From the NCBI GenBank assembly GCA_030412945.1, contig JAUHJS010000001.1, positions 248,001-312,000 of the forward strand: a DNA stretch of 64,000 nt, written 5' to 3'. The notes under the pieces were generated by a model that saw nothing but the letters and a program-made list of their open reading frames with translations, did no database searches and was not told the DNA's origin. The position numbers and the translations under genes were made by a program. The first letter of the stretch is position 1. Every line of letters begins with the position of its first letter. Of this stretch, positions 52,479 to 61,921 are shown one piece after another. Origin of the DNA: Shiella aurantiaca (lineage in GTDB: Bacteria > Bacteroidota > Bacteroidia > Cytophagales > Cyclobacteriaceae).

Positions 52479-54689
52479 ATGGCAAAGTTTGCAAAAAGCC
52501 TTCGCGACTGGAAAATACGGAGAGTTGCTTTTTTGTTTTTATTCCTTTTGGCTTTATTGGCTGTAACCAACTTTTTAATTGTATACTTTTTTGGGATTAC
52601 TACCGAAGACCTCATTGTAAAAGATAAGGTCAGCAAACTATCGCTTGCCATTCGCGAACTCCACCCCGACAACCTTGAAGGGATAGATGAAGCAAACTTG
52701 GAAGAGAAAATCTTCCGAATTGATGTAGAATTGCTAGAAACCATGCAAGGAAGCACAGTGCAATATGAGGGAAATGAATTCTTATTATCCCCAATAGAAG
52801 AGCCTCTTTTGAGCGATTTTCAGGGACTGATAAAAAACTGGGAGCTGTACAAAAGTGCGATTCTTGGGCAACGAACCACTAGTGACCTCGATAGACTTTA
52901 CACCAGCGTGGAAATCAAATCCGATGATATTCAATCACAGATATTTTCGGTATTGCAGAAAAAACGAGAAAATCTATTTAATGGTATTGCCTTTAGTATC
53001 GTTTTCAATATCCTGATTTTCGTAGCCCTTATTATGATTATGCGCTACCTCATTATGGGGCCTATTTTCAAGATTTCATTAACCTCACGAAAACTAGCCA
53101 AAGGAAACCTGAGTGAACGGATACGCTTAAAAAGTCAGAACGAAATCGGCTATATAGCCCAGAATATTAATTCCTTAGTAGATATTCTTAAATCGGCCAC
53201 GGAATTTAGTCAGTCTATAGGGCAAGGCAATCTGGATGTGCAATATAAGCTGTCGGACAATGAAAACATTTCTGACAACCACCTGGCCACCTCACTGATT
53301 GGAATGCGCGACCAAATGAAATCGGCTGCACAAGCTGAATTTGCCCGCAACTGGGTTACCCAAGGTTTGGCCCAATTTGCTGATATTCTCAGACGAAACA
53401 ATGATAACCTACAAGTGCTGGCCGATGAGCTGCTTACCGCTTTGGTGAAATACCTCAATGCCAACCAAGGAGCCATATTTGTACAAAGCGAGGACAACAA
53501 GAACGAACTTCAGTTGATTGCTACCTATGCGTATGAGCGCAGAAAGAAGCAAAAAATGAATGTGCAAATTGGAGAAGGCTTAGTGGGACAGGCTTTTCGA
53601 GAGAAGGATACCTTATACATTACCGAAATCCCCGAGGAGTACATCAAAATCAAATCGGGATTAGGAGAGCGCACGCCTAACTATTTGCTGGTGAGCCCTT
53701 TGATTGCCAATGAAACGGTAAACGGGGTGATTGAAATTGCTTCTTTTGAAGACATACTACCCTACCAGCGCGAGTTTGTTGAAAAATTGGGAGAAACCAT
53801 TTCTGCTACCATTTCTACCACGCGCATCAATGAGAAAACCAAAAAATTGCTGGAAGAATCGCGTCAGATGACGGAAGAGCTGCGCGCCCAAGAAGAAGAG
53901 ATGCGTCAGAATATGGAGGAAATGCAGGCCACCCAAGAGGAGATGCGCAGAGCACAGTTGGAGGTGACTAAGAAAGAAGCAAACCTAAACGCACTCATCA
54001 ACAACACGGAGGACAGCATTATCACCATGGATCGTAATTATAAAATTATGCTCCTCAATGAAGTGCAAAGAAACCGCTACAAAGGCACGCAATACGAAGG
54101 CATTACGGAAGGTTCCAATGCACTAGAAATGCTAGGCGCTGTCCGCGATGAGTGGAAAGGCTATTACGACAAAGCATTGGCGGGAGAGCGCCTCGATTTT
54201 GTAATTAAAAGCAGTGTAAAGGGAGAAGATACATACCGACAGTACTTTATTAATCCCATCCGTGATCAGTACAATGAGGTAATCGGGCTATCGGTATTCT
54301 CGCGCAACGTAACCGGACAAAAACTACAAGAAATCCAAAACAGAATATTGCTACAAGACCTCAGCCAAAAGAATAAACTCTTCGATAGCTTTAGCTATTT
54401 CTTGGAGCTGAACGCTGAGAAGCATATTACAAAAATTAATGCACGCGCACTAGAAGCCCTATCCTATTCCGAATCAGAGCTTATTGGCCAACATATAAAT
54501 ATTCTACTCCCTGAGGAAGGAACACTCCGCAGTGGATTAGAAATGATGCTCAAAGGGGAGGTATGGCAAGAAGACATAGACCTTAAAGCCAAAGATGGAA
54601 GCCTGATTCCGGTTCATTCTGCCAGCACCTCGGTGCTCAACAATGATGGCCAGGTAGAGAAATTCGCGATGGTGTTTTATAGGAGATAG
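52479..54689 (+). CDS. Membrane sensor with HAMP, GAF and two PAS domains, no output domain
   Basis: 736 aa from the ATG at 52479 (MAKFAKSLRDWKIRR); an earlier in-frame ATG at 52443 gives 12 more residues. Two membrane helices (about 17-38 and 170-192) enclose a sensing loop. HAMP (about 190-245), GAF (about 315-455), a Glu/Met-rich coiled coil (EELRAQEEEMRQNMEEMQAT) and two PAS domains follow. The protein ends within the second PAS (EKFAMVFYRR) and has no histidine kinase, GGDEF, EAL or methyl-accepting region. It must signal through a partner, or be a truncated kinase. Confidence 0.85.
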   Translation: MAKFAKSLRDWKIRRVAFLFLFLLALLAVTNFLIVYFFGITTEDLIVKDKVSKLSLAIRELHPDNLEGIDEANLEEKIFRIDVELLETMQGSTVQYEGNEFLLSPIEEPLLSDFQGLIKNWELYKSAILGQRTTSDLDRLYTSVEIKSDDIQSQIFSVLQKKRENLFNGIAFSIVFNILIFVALIMIMRYLIMGPIFKISLTSRKLAKGNLSERIRLKSQNEIGYIAQNINSLVDILKSATEFSQSIGQGNLDVQYKLSDNENISDNHLATSLIGMRDQMKSAAQAEFARNWVTQGLAQFADILRRNNDNLQVLADELLTALVKYLNANQGAIFVQSEDNKNELQLIATYAYERRKKQKMNVQIGEGLVGQAFREKDTLYITEIPEEYIKIKSGLGERTPNYLLVSPLIANETVNGVIEIASFEDILPYQREFVEKLGETISATISTTRINEKTKKLLEESRQMTEELRAQEEEMRQNMEEMQATQEEMRRAQLEVTKKEANLNALINNTEDSIITMDRNYKIMLLNEVQRNRYKGTQYEGITEGSNALEMLGAVRDEWKGYYDKALAGERLDFVIKSSVKGEDTYRQYFINPIRDQYNEVIGLSVFSRNVTGQKLQEIQNRILLQDLSQKNKLFDSFSYFLELNAEKHITKINARALEALSYSESELIGQHINILLPEEGTLRSGLEMMLKGEVWQEDIDLKAKDGSLIPVHSASTSVLNNDGQVEKFAMVFYRR

Positions 54690-54820
54690 AGACAGGCGCT
54701 TTATTAAACCATATTTTCGAGAATAAGATATTCTGAGCAAAATCTTAAGCGGGTCAACAATATAGTGCGGAATATGAAGTTTCATCTTCATGCATTTATA
54801 GTCAATTAACCTTAAAAGAT

Positions 54821-55429
54821 ATGGCCAAATACCTGCTAATCTTAAGCTCTCTAAGCTGCCTACTGCTTGTAATCCATCAACCTGCTTTCTCTCAAGAAGA
54901 AAAAAAGATAGGCTTTGTAACGGGTGGCGAGGTAATGATAATTGAGGAGGGCAAACAAGTATCAAAAATTTTTCCTGATGATTTTCGTGATACGCGATGG
55001 GCTATTGGAGATAGCCTTCCCTATTTTGAACTGACGGACATAAACGGCCAACCTGTATCTTCCGAAAACATAAAAGACAAAATCGCTATTCTAAACTTCA
55101 CCTTTGTGGGTTGCTCGGGATGCCGAGTGGAGCATGAAAGCTTAAAGAAAGCCAGCGATTTATATAAAAATGATGACAGAATAATCTTCATCAATTTTAT
55201 TTCCTCAGAACCTTGGCGTATCAAACGCTATTTGGATAAATATGGAAGCAAAGGCTATCTATCTGTACCTGTAAGTCAAAAAATGTATAAAGACTATTTT
55301 AGAATTGTGACTGCCCCTACCCACATTTTTGTGGTAAATGGCCAAATTAAGGAAGCAGTATCAGCCCCACTTTGGAATGAAGAATCTTATTTATTTATCA
55401 CCGATTTTATTGGAAGTCAATTATTCTAA
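54821..55429 (+). CDS. TlpA-like exported thioredoxin-fold protein
   Basis: 202 aa with signal peptide (MAKYLLILSSLSCLLLVIHQ, then PAFSQ). AhpC/TSA-like fold with C98-S-G-C101 (TFVGCSGCRVE) and the cis-Pro loop TAPTHIFVVNGQI. Periplasmic thiol-disulfide reductases of this kind act in cytochrome c maturation or repair of exported proteins. More AT-rich than the housekeeping genes. Stands alone. Confidence 0.85.
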   Translation: MAKYLLILSSLSCLLLVIHQPAFSQEEKKIGFVTGGEVMIIEEGKQVSKIFPDDFRDTRWAIGDSLPYFELTDINGQPVSSENIKDKIAILNFTFVGCSGCRVEHESLKKASDLYKNDDRIIFINFISSEPWRIKRYLDKYGSKGYLSVPVSQKMYKDYFRIVTAPTHIFVVNGQIKEAVSAPLWNEESYLFITDFIGSQLF

Positions 55430-55473
55430 TAAGTCATCCCATCTGTATTGAGAACTTTATTTTTTCGGAATAA

Positions 55474-55514
55474 ATAAAAAGCCCCTCATACGATTTACAT
55501 CAATATGTGGGGCT
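55474..55514 (-). terminator. Intrinsic terminator after the decayed gene at 55558
   Basis: AGCCCCTCATA (55480-55490) pairs with TATGTGGGGCT (55504-55514), one mismatch. The T-tract (TTTTTATTTATT) is on the minus-strand side, so it serves minus-strand transcription. Confidence 0.65.
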
Positions 55515-55557
55515 GAAAGTAAGTACAATAAGAATACCCCTCCGCATTCATTACACA

Positions 55558-55692
55558 CTACTTTCGAAAATCTACCGTAGTATATTTTTCTACAATAAAT
55601 TCTAGTGGACTAATAAAGTCCAAATTTGGTTGGTTGGATAGTTTATTTGAGGTACTGAAAATCCTCACTATATCATTTAGACAATAAATCAC
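55558..55692 (-). pseudogene. Decayed coding tail (about 44 codons)
   Basis: An open minus-strand frame ends with TAG at 55558 and reads VIYCLNDIVRIFSTSNKLSN, then QPNLDFISPLEFIVEKYTTV DFRK in protein-like composition. Upstream the frame is closed by stops, so this is probably the end of a broken gene. The PLEF-like ending recalls the C-terminal domain of Xre/MbcA/ParS-type antitoxins, but weakly. The rest of the 55430-55980 gap shows no other feature. Confidence 0.4.
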
Positions 55693-55980
55693 GTTCTTAT
55701 TTCAAAAGCATACAATTAGAGATAAATTAATGAAAGTAGATACTTCTGTATTCAATTTTTGTAATCGGGCGGAATAGATTTAACTAATTGGCTTACAGAT
55801 TCATAAATTATACTTTTTTTATTAAATAAGGCATTCCCTTCACAACTCATACAAATTTGCCTTCACTTTCAAAATTAACAAGATATTTGGCGCGTATATA
55901 CTTTATGACTTTATGTATGCCTGGATTTGTAGGATTCTCTAAATACCTTGCTAGGGAAATAATTTTATATTGTTAGCAAA

Positions 55981-57225
55981 CTATCCCGCTAATGAATTTC
56001 GCATCTTCCTTGTTTTCAGACCCATATCTATTAAGAGCTCGTCCAGATGAAGGTGATGATGATATGGAGGTAGGTAGTCCACCAATTCATCTAAAGAATT
56101 ATTACTTTCCTTTATTCTCCATTGTATATTACTACGAATAGATTCTAACATATCTTCATATGAGGGTAGTTCAATCTGATTCTTGACTAGAGCTAATACC
56201 CAATAAGCTTCAACTTCTGAATCAACAGGGGAAAAAACACTTGAATTAAATCCAAGAAATGCAAGGGAGGGAATTTCAGGGTTAATTATATTGCGATATA
56301 AACGAAGGTTTCCCTCACCGTCTCGCAATATATTCATATGCTCAGAAGAAAGAAAAGGCAGATTTATACTATCCGAGGATTGAATATTTGACTCCTCTGT
56401 ATCTAAATCAATTTGGTTTACCCTTACTCCATTACTATTATTGAATAAAAACTTAAACGGAGATGCTGACAATTCAATCTCATTCAATTCACTTGTTCCT
56501 ATGAGTTGATTTCGATCAACCAAAAAGCCATTATTAAATTCATACGCTAATTTTTTTTCCGATTCAAAACTTAATACGTTCAAATAGTTGAGATTTTTTA
56601 CGAAAAATTCAAGTGCTCTTAAATAAAACCAAGCAAAAGGTTTCAAAAACAATTTGAATAGTTTAAGAGGCATCACAGTTTTCTGGAATATCAGCGAAGG
56701 GAGATAGCTATTCCTATTAAGTTTACTATTGCCAACTTGCAGTTCAGTCTCAGTATGCAATTTCAATTTGGAAATTGAACCTTCAAATTCAGATTCTGAG
56801 ACAACTTTTGAAGTATTGGGACATCCTGTACAAATCAAAACATAATCAAATACTTCATATATTTCTGAATCTTGATGGGCTATTTTCAATCCCCAGTTAC
56901 TCCCATTCCAATTCATATTAACAACCTCATGGCTAAAGCGGATTATGGAAAACAAATTAAAGTCCTTACAATAGGAAAACAAATATTGAATAACATCCTT
57001 TCTACTCAGATTAGCGGGATATCCTGAAGGAACCTTATAGTCAGAAAAACTAAAATCGGCTTTTTTTGTAGATAAAAAATTGATTTGATGCTCGAATTCA
57101 TTAAGCCAAAAACCTCCTACTGAATTACTTTTCTCAAATACTGATACATTCATTCCTGCCTTCATGAATATTTTAGCCGCACAAAGCCCACTTACACCCG
57201 CTCCAATTATAGCTATTCTCTTCAT
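55981..57225 (-). CDS. Flavin-containing monooxygenase-like FAD/NAD(P) oxidoreductase
   Basis: 414 aa from the ATG at 57225 (MKRIAIIGAGVSGLCAAKIF); an in-frame start at 57285 overlaps the previous gene. FAD-binding G-A-G-V-S-G is at 8-13, followed by VFEKSNSVGGFWLNEFE. A second Rossmann segment is not clear; YVLICTGCPNTSKV is the C-terminal FAD-proximal motif seen in FMO and Baeyer-Villiger enzymes. The canonical FMO fingerprint FxGxxxHxxxY is not obvious, so specificity is open. AT-rich, in an operon with the V4R-like gene; no clear terminator follows. Confidence 0.75.
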   Translation of the reverse strand: MKRIAIIGAGVSGLCAAKIFMKAGMNVSVFEKSNSVGGFWLNEFEHQINFLSTKKADFSFSDYKVPSGYPANLSRKDVIQYLFSYCKDFNLFSIIRFSHEVVNMNWNGSNWGLKIAHQDSEIYEVFDYVLICTGCPNTSKVVSESEFEGSISKLKLHTETELQVGNSKLNRNSYLPSLIFQKTVMPLKLFKLFLKPFAWFYLRALEFFVKNLNYLNVLSFESEKKLAYEFNNGFLVDRNQLIGTSELNEIELSASPFKFLFNNSNGVRVNQIDLDTEESNIQSSDSINLPFLSSEHMNILRDGEGNLRLYRNIINPEIPSLAFLGFNSSVFSPVDSEVEAYWVLALVKNQIELPSYEDMLESIRSNIQWRIKESNNSLDELVDYLPPYHHHLHLDELLIDMGLKTRKMRNSLAG

Positions 57226-57260
57226 AACGTTTGATTTAAGTTTAAAAAGGTGAATTTCAT

Positions 57261-57797
57261 TTACCACTTTAATATATAAGTACAACTATCGTCCCCTAGT
57301 AACCTACTAGGCTTAGACTCATCTCGTTGTATTTCAATTACATCCGATGGAGATGATTTGTGAAATCGTGCTGTGCTAATAATCATACCCATATCAAAAT
57401 AGCTCGGGTAAGGATTCTGACATTCCATTGTTGCCATCCTCTGTCCATGATCCATCATTGTCAATTTATAGTACCCTATCTCACCATTTCGGTGACACAT
57501 ATGATATGCTGAATCAATTTCTTCAAGAGCCTCTTTAAGTGATTTTTTGTTTGAAGGTTTAGCAATTGCCTTCCCAATAAGAAAAAGTGCATGGGATCCA
57601 TACATGAGACTAAGTTCCCTAAAGGCATTTAACCAATCTCTTTGGAGATACCAGCTATCAGGAAAAAGATGCTTAATCCCATACCGATATAATACAGTCT
57701 GTATCATACTCTGATAGTAGGGCAATGCATTTACATAGGTTAAAATGATTTCACCCTTTACTTCGACTTGGGGATCAAAAGGAATAAACTCAGCCAT
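57261..57797 (-). CDS. V4R/HNOB-like small-molecule-binding protein (tentative)
   Basis: 178 aa, soluble. The pattern HRNGEIGYYKLTMMDHGQRM, CQNPYPSYFDMGMIISTARF and the ending LLGDDSCTYILKW resembles 4-vinyl-reductase/heme-NO-binding-like domains (H-x-N-G, NPYP, G-D-x-C-x-Y-x-x-x-W). Such domains bind small ligands or heme; a heme ligand was not pinned down. It is the first gene of the unit with the monooxygenase, 35 bp upstream, and a promoter box lies 20 bp ahead of its ATG. Confidence 0.6.
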   Translation of the reverse strand: MAEFIPFDPQVEVKGEIILTYVNALPYYQSMIQTVLYRYGIKHLFPDSWYLQRDWLNAFRELSLMYGSHALFLIGKAIAKPSNKKSLKEALEEIDSAYHMCHRNGEIGYYKLTMMDHGQRMATMECQNPYPSYFDMGMIISTARFHKSSPSDVIEIQRDESKPSRLLGDDSCTYILKW

Positions 57798-57816
57798 TTG
57801 GGATAGAATTAGTAAC

Positions 57817-57824
57817 CAAACATA
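57817..57824 (-). promoter_or_regulatory. -7 box (TATGTTTG) of the V4R-monooxygenase unit
   Basis: TATGTTTG on the minus strand, 20-27 bp ahead of the V4R-like ATG. The -33 region has no TTG, which fits an activator-dependent promoter. The operator-like repeats begin about 44 bp further upstream. Confidence 0.55.
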
Positions 57825-57867
57825 GGTTTTAACTAATCAGTGCTGAGTATTTTTTAGGACGTTTTAT

Positions 57868-57930
57868 GTTTGAATTAGCTAATTCAAACTAGTTTTTGAT
57901 TATTCGAACTATTGATAGACTATTCAAACT
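57868..57930. promoter_or_regulatory. Operator-like palindrome and phased half-sites
   Basis: A perfect 22-bp palindrome spans 57868-57889. Half-sites ATTCAAACT (57882-57890), ATTCGAACT (57902-57910) and ATTCAAACT (57922-57930) are exactly 20 bp apart, two helical turns. The last one reaches the stop codon region of the AraC-type gene. This is a typical arrangement for an AraC-family activator upstream of its target promoter. Confidence 0.65.
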
Positions 57931-59069
57931 CAATTGGAAACCATCTGCTTATTCCGGAGAAACCTCATAGGTGTTTCTCCGGTATATTTTTTAAATGCTG
58001 AATAAAAAACAGACTTTGAATTAAAGCCAACTAATTGACCAATATAGTCAATCGTATAATCGTTGTAATTCTTGTCCTGAAGCATTCGTATAGCCTCTTC
58101 TACTCTTAATGAATTGATATAAGAATAAAAGTTTTCATTGTAACGATTTTTAAGAATCCAAGTAATGATGTGGCTTTTGGTATCTAGTAAAGTACTAAGC
58201 TTGCTTAAACTCAATTCAGGATCTTTGAAAAGCTTATTTTCAATGACTTCCATATGAAGTCTATCGCCAATCTCGCTATAGCGTTCGGATAAATCTTCGG
58301 TTCTTCTTTCTGTCTCCAAAAAGTCCGAACTATCAATCATTTCAGTGTGTAAAGACACTAAATTAAAAATATGTGGCTTCTTAATTACAGAATAAAACAC
58401 AAAGAAAAAGTAAGGGCTTGAAAGAATAGGTATGTAGGAGGCACTTACCTCATTATAATCCAATAAACCAGGAAAAACACTCATGGCAGTACACACATAA
58501 AAAACTACTATTAGTGAATTTACCCAAATTCGGGTTTCTGAAGTACCATTTTCAATTTCTGAAAGCCTATAGGAAAACCTTATCAACATTTTAAAGCATA
58601 TCACATAATAAACAATGAATTGGGTAAAAACTACTGCGGAAATGACTAAAAATAATATTGGATGATCAGAAGAATAGATTGCATCTACATACTTCATTTT
58701 CTCTGATCTTGAGGACAAGTAAAACGGAAGAGTCAGAATCACCGAAAGCAATGCAGGTATAAAATGGAAAAGAGATCTCTTAGAAACAAAGTTTCTGCCC
58801 TCTAATAAACTGCCAATGAACAAATAAAATAGGGGGGCATGTGAAAGAACCAAAAAGTTTTCAACATGCAATGTATGAGGATATATGTAGTATAAATGCT
58901 TATAGAATAATACAATGCTAATAAAAGCTAGGGAAAGTTCGGTAATAAAAAGGCCTAAAAAGAGTAGTGGCATACTCTTAAATTTACTCTTAATAATTAG
59001 GAATAACCCAAAACATATCTCTATAAAGATTAATACCAAATTAACATGGTGTACTAGTTCTTTATCCAT
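57930..59069 (-). CDS. Seven-helix membrane AraC-family transcriptional regulator
   Basis: 379 aa. The N-terminal about 230 residues hold seven hydrophobic segments (such as LVLIFIEICFGLFLIIKSKF and PLFYLFIGSLLEG). The C-terminal about 110 residues are an AraC-type double helix-turn-helix (LSKLSTLLDTKSHIITWILK, then IGQLVGFNSKSVFYSAFKKY TGETPMRFLRN). A membrane-bound regulator that senses something at or in the membrane. The V4R-monooxygenase unit follows 132 bp downstream across the operator-like repeats. Confidence 0.88.
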   Translation of the reverse strand: MDKELVHHVNLVLIFIEICFGLFLIIKSKFKSMPLLFLGLFITELSLAFISIVLFYKHLYYIYPHTLHVENFLVLSHAPLFYLFIGSLLEGRNFVSKRSLFHFIPALLSVILTLPFYLSSRSEKMKYVDAIYSSDHPILFLVISAVVFTQFIVYYVICFKMLIRFSYRLSEIENGTSETRIWVNSLIVVFYVCTAMSVFPGLLDYNEVSASYIPILSSPYFFFVFYSVIKKPHIFNLVSLHTEMIDSSDFLETERRTEDLSERYSEIGDRLHMEVIENKLFKDPELSLSKLSTLLDTKSHIITWILKNRYNENFYSYINSLRVEEAIRMLQDKNYNDYTIDYIGQLVGFNSKSVFYSAFKKYTGETPMRFLRNKQMVSN

Positions 59070-59293
59070 TAGTATTTAGAGTTAATTGGATTATACAATA
59101 GGACTATTCTAGGATATTGAACGAAAAGTGAGTATTTCTTACTTTGAAGTAAAAAGCATTTTTTTTGTTAAACACAATTCAAAGTTAACCATTTTAAGTT
59201 TTAATTTAATATTTTCAATAATTAAACGATAAGATTAAACTTTTTAAAGACCTAACTATATTTTAAGACGAATTTGTACTTGACTCATAAACC

Positions 59294-59324
59294 AAAAAAG
59301 GTCTGAGCTAATACCCAGACCTTT
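59294..59324 (-). terminator. Intrinsic terminator of the alpha-glucosidase gene
   Basis: On the minus strand AAAGGTCTG (59324-59316) pairs with CAGACCTTT (59305-59297), followed by TTTGG. The remainder of the 59070-59350 gap holds nothing else visible. Confidence 0.75.
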
Positions 59325-59350
59325 TGTCGTTTATTTCAATTCTACTCCTC

Positions 59351-61822
59351 TTACCACTGAACTTTTATCTCGCTGCTGCTATTATCGAAGCTGATGGTTT
59401 GGGTAGGAATTCCTTCTACTTTTCCGGCTGCGCCAATAGGATCGAATTTAGATATGGCTTTTAGGTAGCTCAAATTGTCTTTAGCTACTGTTGCCTTCTT
59501 CCCTCCTACTTTGGCGGTTTTGCTTAGGTCTTCAAATCCTACCAATACCAGTTTTACTTTGCTATACTTAGAGGCAAACTTACCTTCCGGCTTGGCCAAG
59601 GTAATGCTCTTGGTTTTGGCATCGTAGCGGATATCGCGGGTGCTAAAGTTCCCTTGCTCAAATTCGTAAGTTTCCCCATCATCTTCATACAGCGTAAACA
59701 CACTATTTCCTTCGCCTTTATACACATGGATTTTCAGCTCGCCATCGTTTTTCTCAGCCGCTGACAGCACGGGTGATTGCATAGGAATAATAGCTCCTGC
59801 TTTGATATAAAGCGGAAGCTGATTTTTAGGGCAATCAGCATAAATTTCTTGGTTTCCGGCAAAATACTTTCCGGTATGCAAATCGTACCAACCACTACCC
59901 GATGGTAGTAATACTTTGGTAATCTGCTTATTACTTTCAACAGGCGCTACCATAATATTAGGACCGAACATATACTGATGCTGATACGCTCCTTGGTAAA
60001 TTCTGTCGTCAAACGGATGGTAAATGGCCAAACTACGGGCTACCGGAACACCGCTTTGAGATGCTTCATAGAAATTACTGTAGATGTAAGGCATCAGGTT
60101 GTAACGCAACTGTATGTAGTTACGAGAAATCTCTTCCACCTCTTCGCCATAAGCCCATGGTTCAGCATCGGCATTGTTGATGGCCTTATGACCACGGAAA
60201 AACGGAGTAAATGCCCCGATACTGATCCAACGAGCGAATAAATCTACCGATGTATTACCACCGAATCCACCTACATCAGGCCCGGTGTACGGAATACCTG
60301 TAAGGCCTAAGCTATTCACTAGGCGAACACCCAACATCATGTGCTCATCGGTAGGCAAGTTGTCGCCTGTCCACACGGCTGAATAACGCTGCACACCCGA
60401 GAAGCCTGCGCGGGTAAGTATGAAAGGACGCTTACCACCCAAGAGGCTGCGCGTACCCTCATAGGTACTTCTGGCCATTTGCATACCGTACATATTGCGT
60501 GCTCTGCGTGTGGTAGAAGGATGTCCTTCGTAATTGAAGGTCATTAGTTCTGGAAGGCGCTGCCCCCAGGTAGCGATTTCGTTCATGTCATTCCAGAAAC
60601 CATCAATGCCATTATCCACATAGCCTTTGAATGACTGTCCCCACCACTGGCGCGCCACAGGATTGGTAAAATCAGGGAAATAGCACCAGCCCGGCCAAAC
60701 CTGACCTGTGTAATTGGTACCGTCAGGATATTTCACGAAAGCATCTTTTTTCAAGCCTTCTTCATAGGCTTCGTAACCTTCCTCTACTTTAATACCCGGA
60801 TCTACGATAATCACCACATGGAAACCCATGGCTTTGAGTTCTTCGAGCATCTTATCCGGATTAGGGAAACGCTGTCCATTCCAAGTAAAGATTTTGTATT
60901 CATCCATGTAGTGGATATCCAGATAAATCACATCCGAAGGGATTTTCTTATCGCGGAAGGTCTTGGCTACGGTAAGAACCTCGGTATCGGGATAATAGCT
61001 ATAGCGACACTGCTGATAGCCCAAACTCCACAAAGGAGGCATATTCATGCGTCCGGTTAAATCGGTGTAGGATTTAATGATTTCAGCTACCGATTTGTGA
61101 TGAATCAAATAGTAATCCATAGGCCCTTCTTCAGCTGTGAAGCTGCTGAAGCGGTTGTTGGAAGCGCCAAAATTGAAATGGCTCTTATAGGTATTATCCA
61201 TATAGATGCCGTATGCTAGGCCACTGTGCAAACCAATATAAAAAGGTGTAGACACGTACAGCATGTCGGCATTGGCCGGATAGCCAAAATAATCGGTATT
61301 GTAATTGGTGTAGCCCTCACCTCTGCGGTTGAGGTTTCCGGTTTTCTCACCTAAGCCAATGAATTTTTCATCGGGTTGAAGCTTTTTGTAGGTGGTTACT
61401 TCATCACCAATCCATGAAGTGCCAAAAGCGGCATCATCTTGATTCACAATTTTGCCATCCTTGGTCAGCAAGGTAAAGCGAACGGGATTTTTAGTAATCT
61501 CCAATTGTACCGAATCGGTGCTTAGCGTCAGCTTATTACTGCCATCGTTGAGGTTAAACTTCACGGCCTTAGGCTGTGCGATTACGGAATAGGAAAAATC
61601 ATCGTGCTGATTGTTCTTGACGATGCGCACCCGGATTACCGAAGGCGAGTACAAGCTCACCTCAAAAGTTCCTGTGGGCGTACTACCTTTAAGACCAAAT
61701 TCCGTTTGGTTAAACCCACTTAGATTTCCCAGCGATTGGTTCAAACTTTGGGCGGCCATCGTGTGGATTCCCAAAGCAAACGTTACCAATATCGCGGCAT
61801 AAAAACGATATATTTTACTCAT
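59351..61822 (-). CDS. GH31 family alpha-glucosidase
   Basis: 823 aa with signal peptide (MSKIYRFYAAILVTFALG). N-terminal beta-sandwich (DUF4968-like), (beta/alpha)8 barrel with nucleophile D412 in DGFWNDMNE and acid/base D488 in AVWTGDNLPT, then a DUF5110-like C-terminal domain (VYKGEGNSVFTLYEDDGETY). It releases glucose from the non-reducing ends of alpha-glucans. It lies beside LacI and GH13 genes and has a shared operator-like motif 150 bp upstream. Confidence 0.95.
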   Translation of the reverse strand: MSKIYRFYAAILVTFALGIHTMAAQSLNQSLGNLSGFNQTEFGLKGSTPTGTFEVSLYSPSVIRVRIVKNNQHDDFSYSVIAQPKAVKFNLNDGSNKLTLSTDSVQLEITKNPVRFTLLTKDGKIVNQDDAAFGTSWIGDEVTTYKKLQPDEKFIGLGEKTGNLNRRGEGYTNYNTDYFGYPANADMLYVSTPFYIGLHSGLAYGIYMDNTYKSHFNFGASNNRFSSFTAEEGPMDYYLIHHKSVAEIIKSYTDLTGRMNMPPLWSLGYQQCRYSYYPDTEVLTVAKTFRDKKIPSDVIYLDIHYMDEYKIFTWNGQRFPNPDKMLEELKAMGFHVVIIVDPGIKVEEGYEAYEEGLKKDAFVKYPDGTNYTGQVWPGWCYFPDFTNPVARQWWGQSFKGYVDNGIDGFWNDMNEIATWGQRLPELMTFNYEGHPSTTRRARNMYGMQMARSTYEGTRSLLGGKRPFILTRAGFSGVQRYSAVWTGDNLPTDEHMMLGVRLVNSLGLTGIPYTGPDVGGFGGNTSVDLFARWISIGAFTPFFRGHKAINNADAEPWAYGEEVEEISRNYIQLRYNLMPYIYSNFYEASQSGVPVARSLAIYHPFDDRIYQGAYQHQYMFGPNIMVAPVESNKQITKVLLPSGSGWYDLHTGKYFAGNQEIYADCPKNQLPLYIKAGAIIPMQSPVLSAAEKNDGELKIHVYKGEGNSVFTLYEDDGETYEFEQGNFSTRDIRYDAKTKSITLAKPEGKFASKYSKVKLVLVGFEDLSKTAKVGGKKATVAKDNLSYLKAISKFDPIGAAGKVEGIPTQTISFDNSSSEIKVQW

Positions 61823-61921
61823 GTGTTAAGATAGTTTTATAGAACGTTATGCTATTGACTTGGTCAAATTAGCCATAAAATTTGGTGAAATACCAAAGCC
61901 TCCAAAGAAATTTACCCAAAC

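Noticed and set aside
55981..59069. A prophage or conjugative island
   Set aside because: AT-rich, but no integrase, structural, replication or transfer gene is present.
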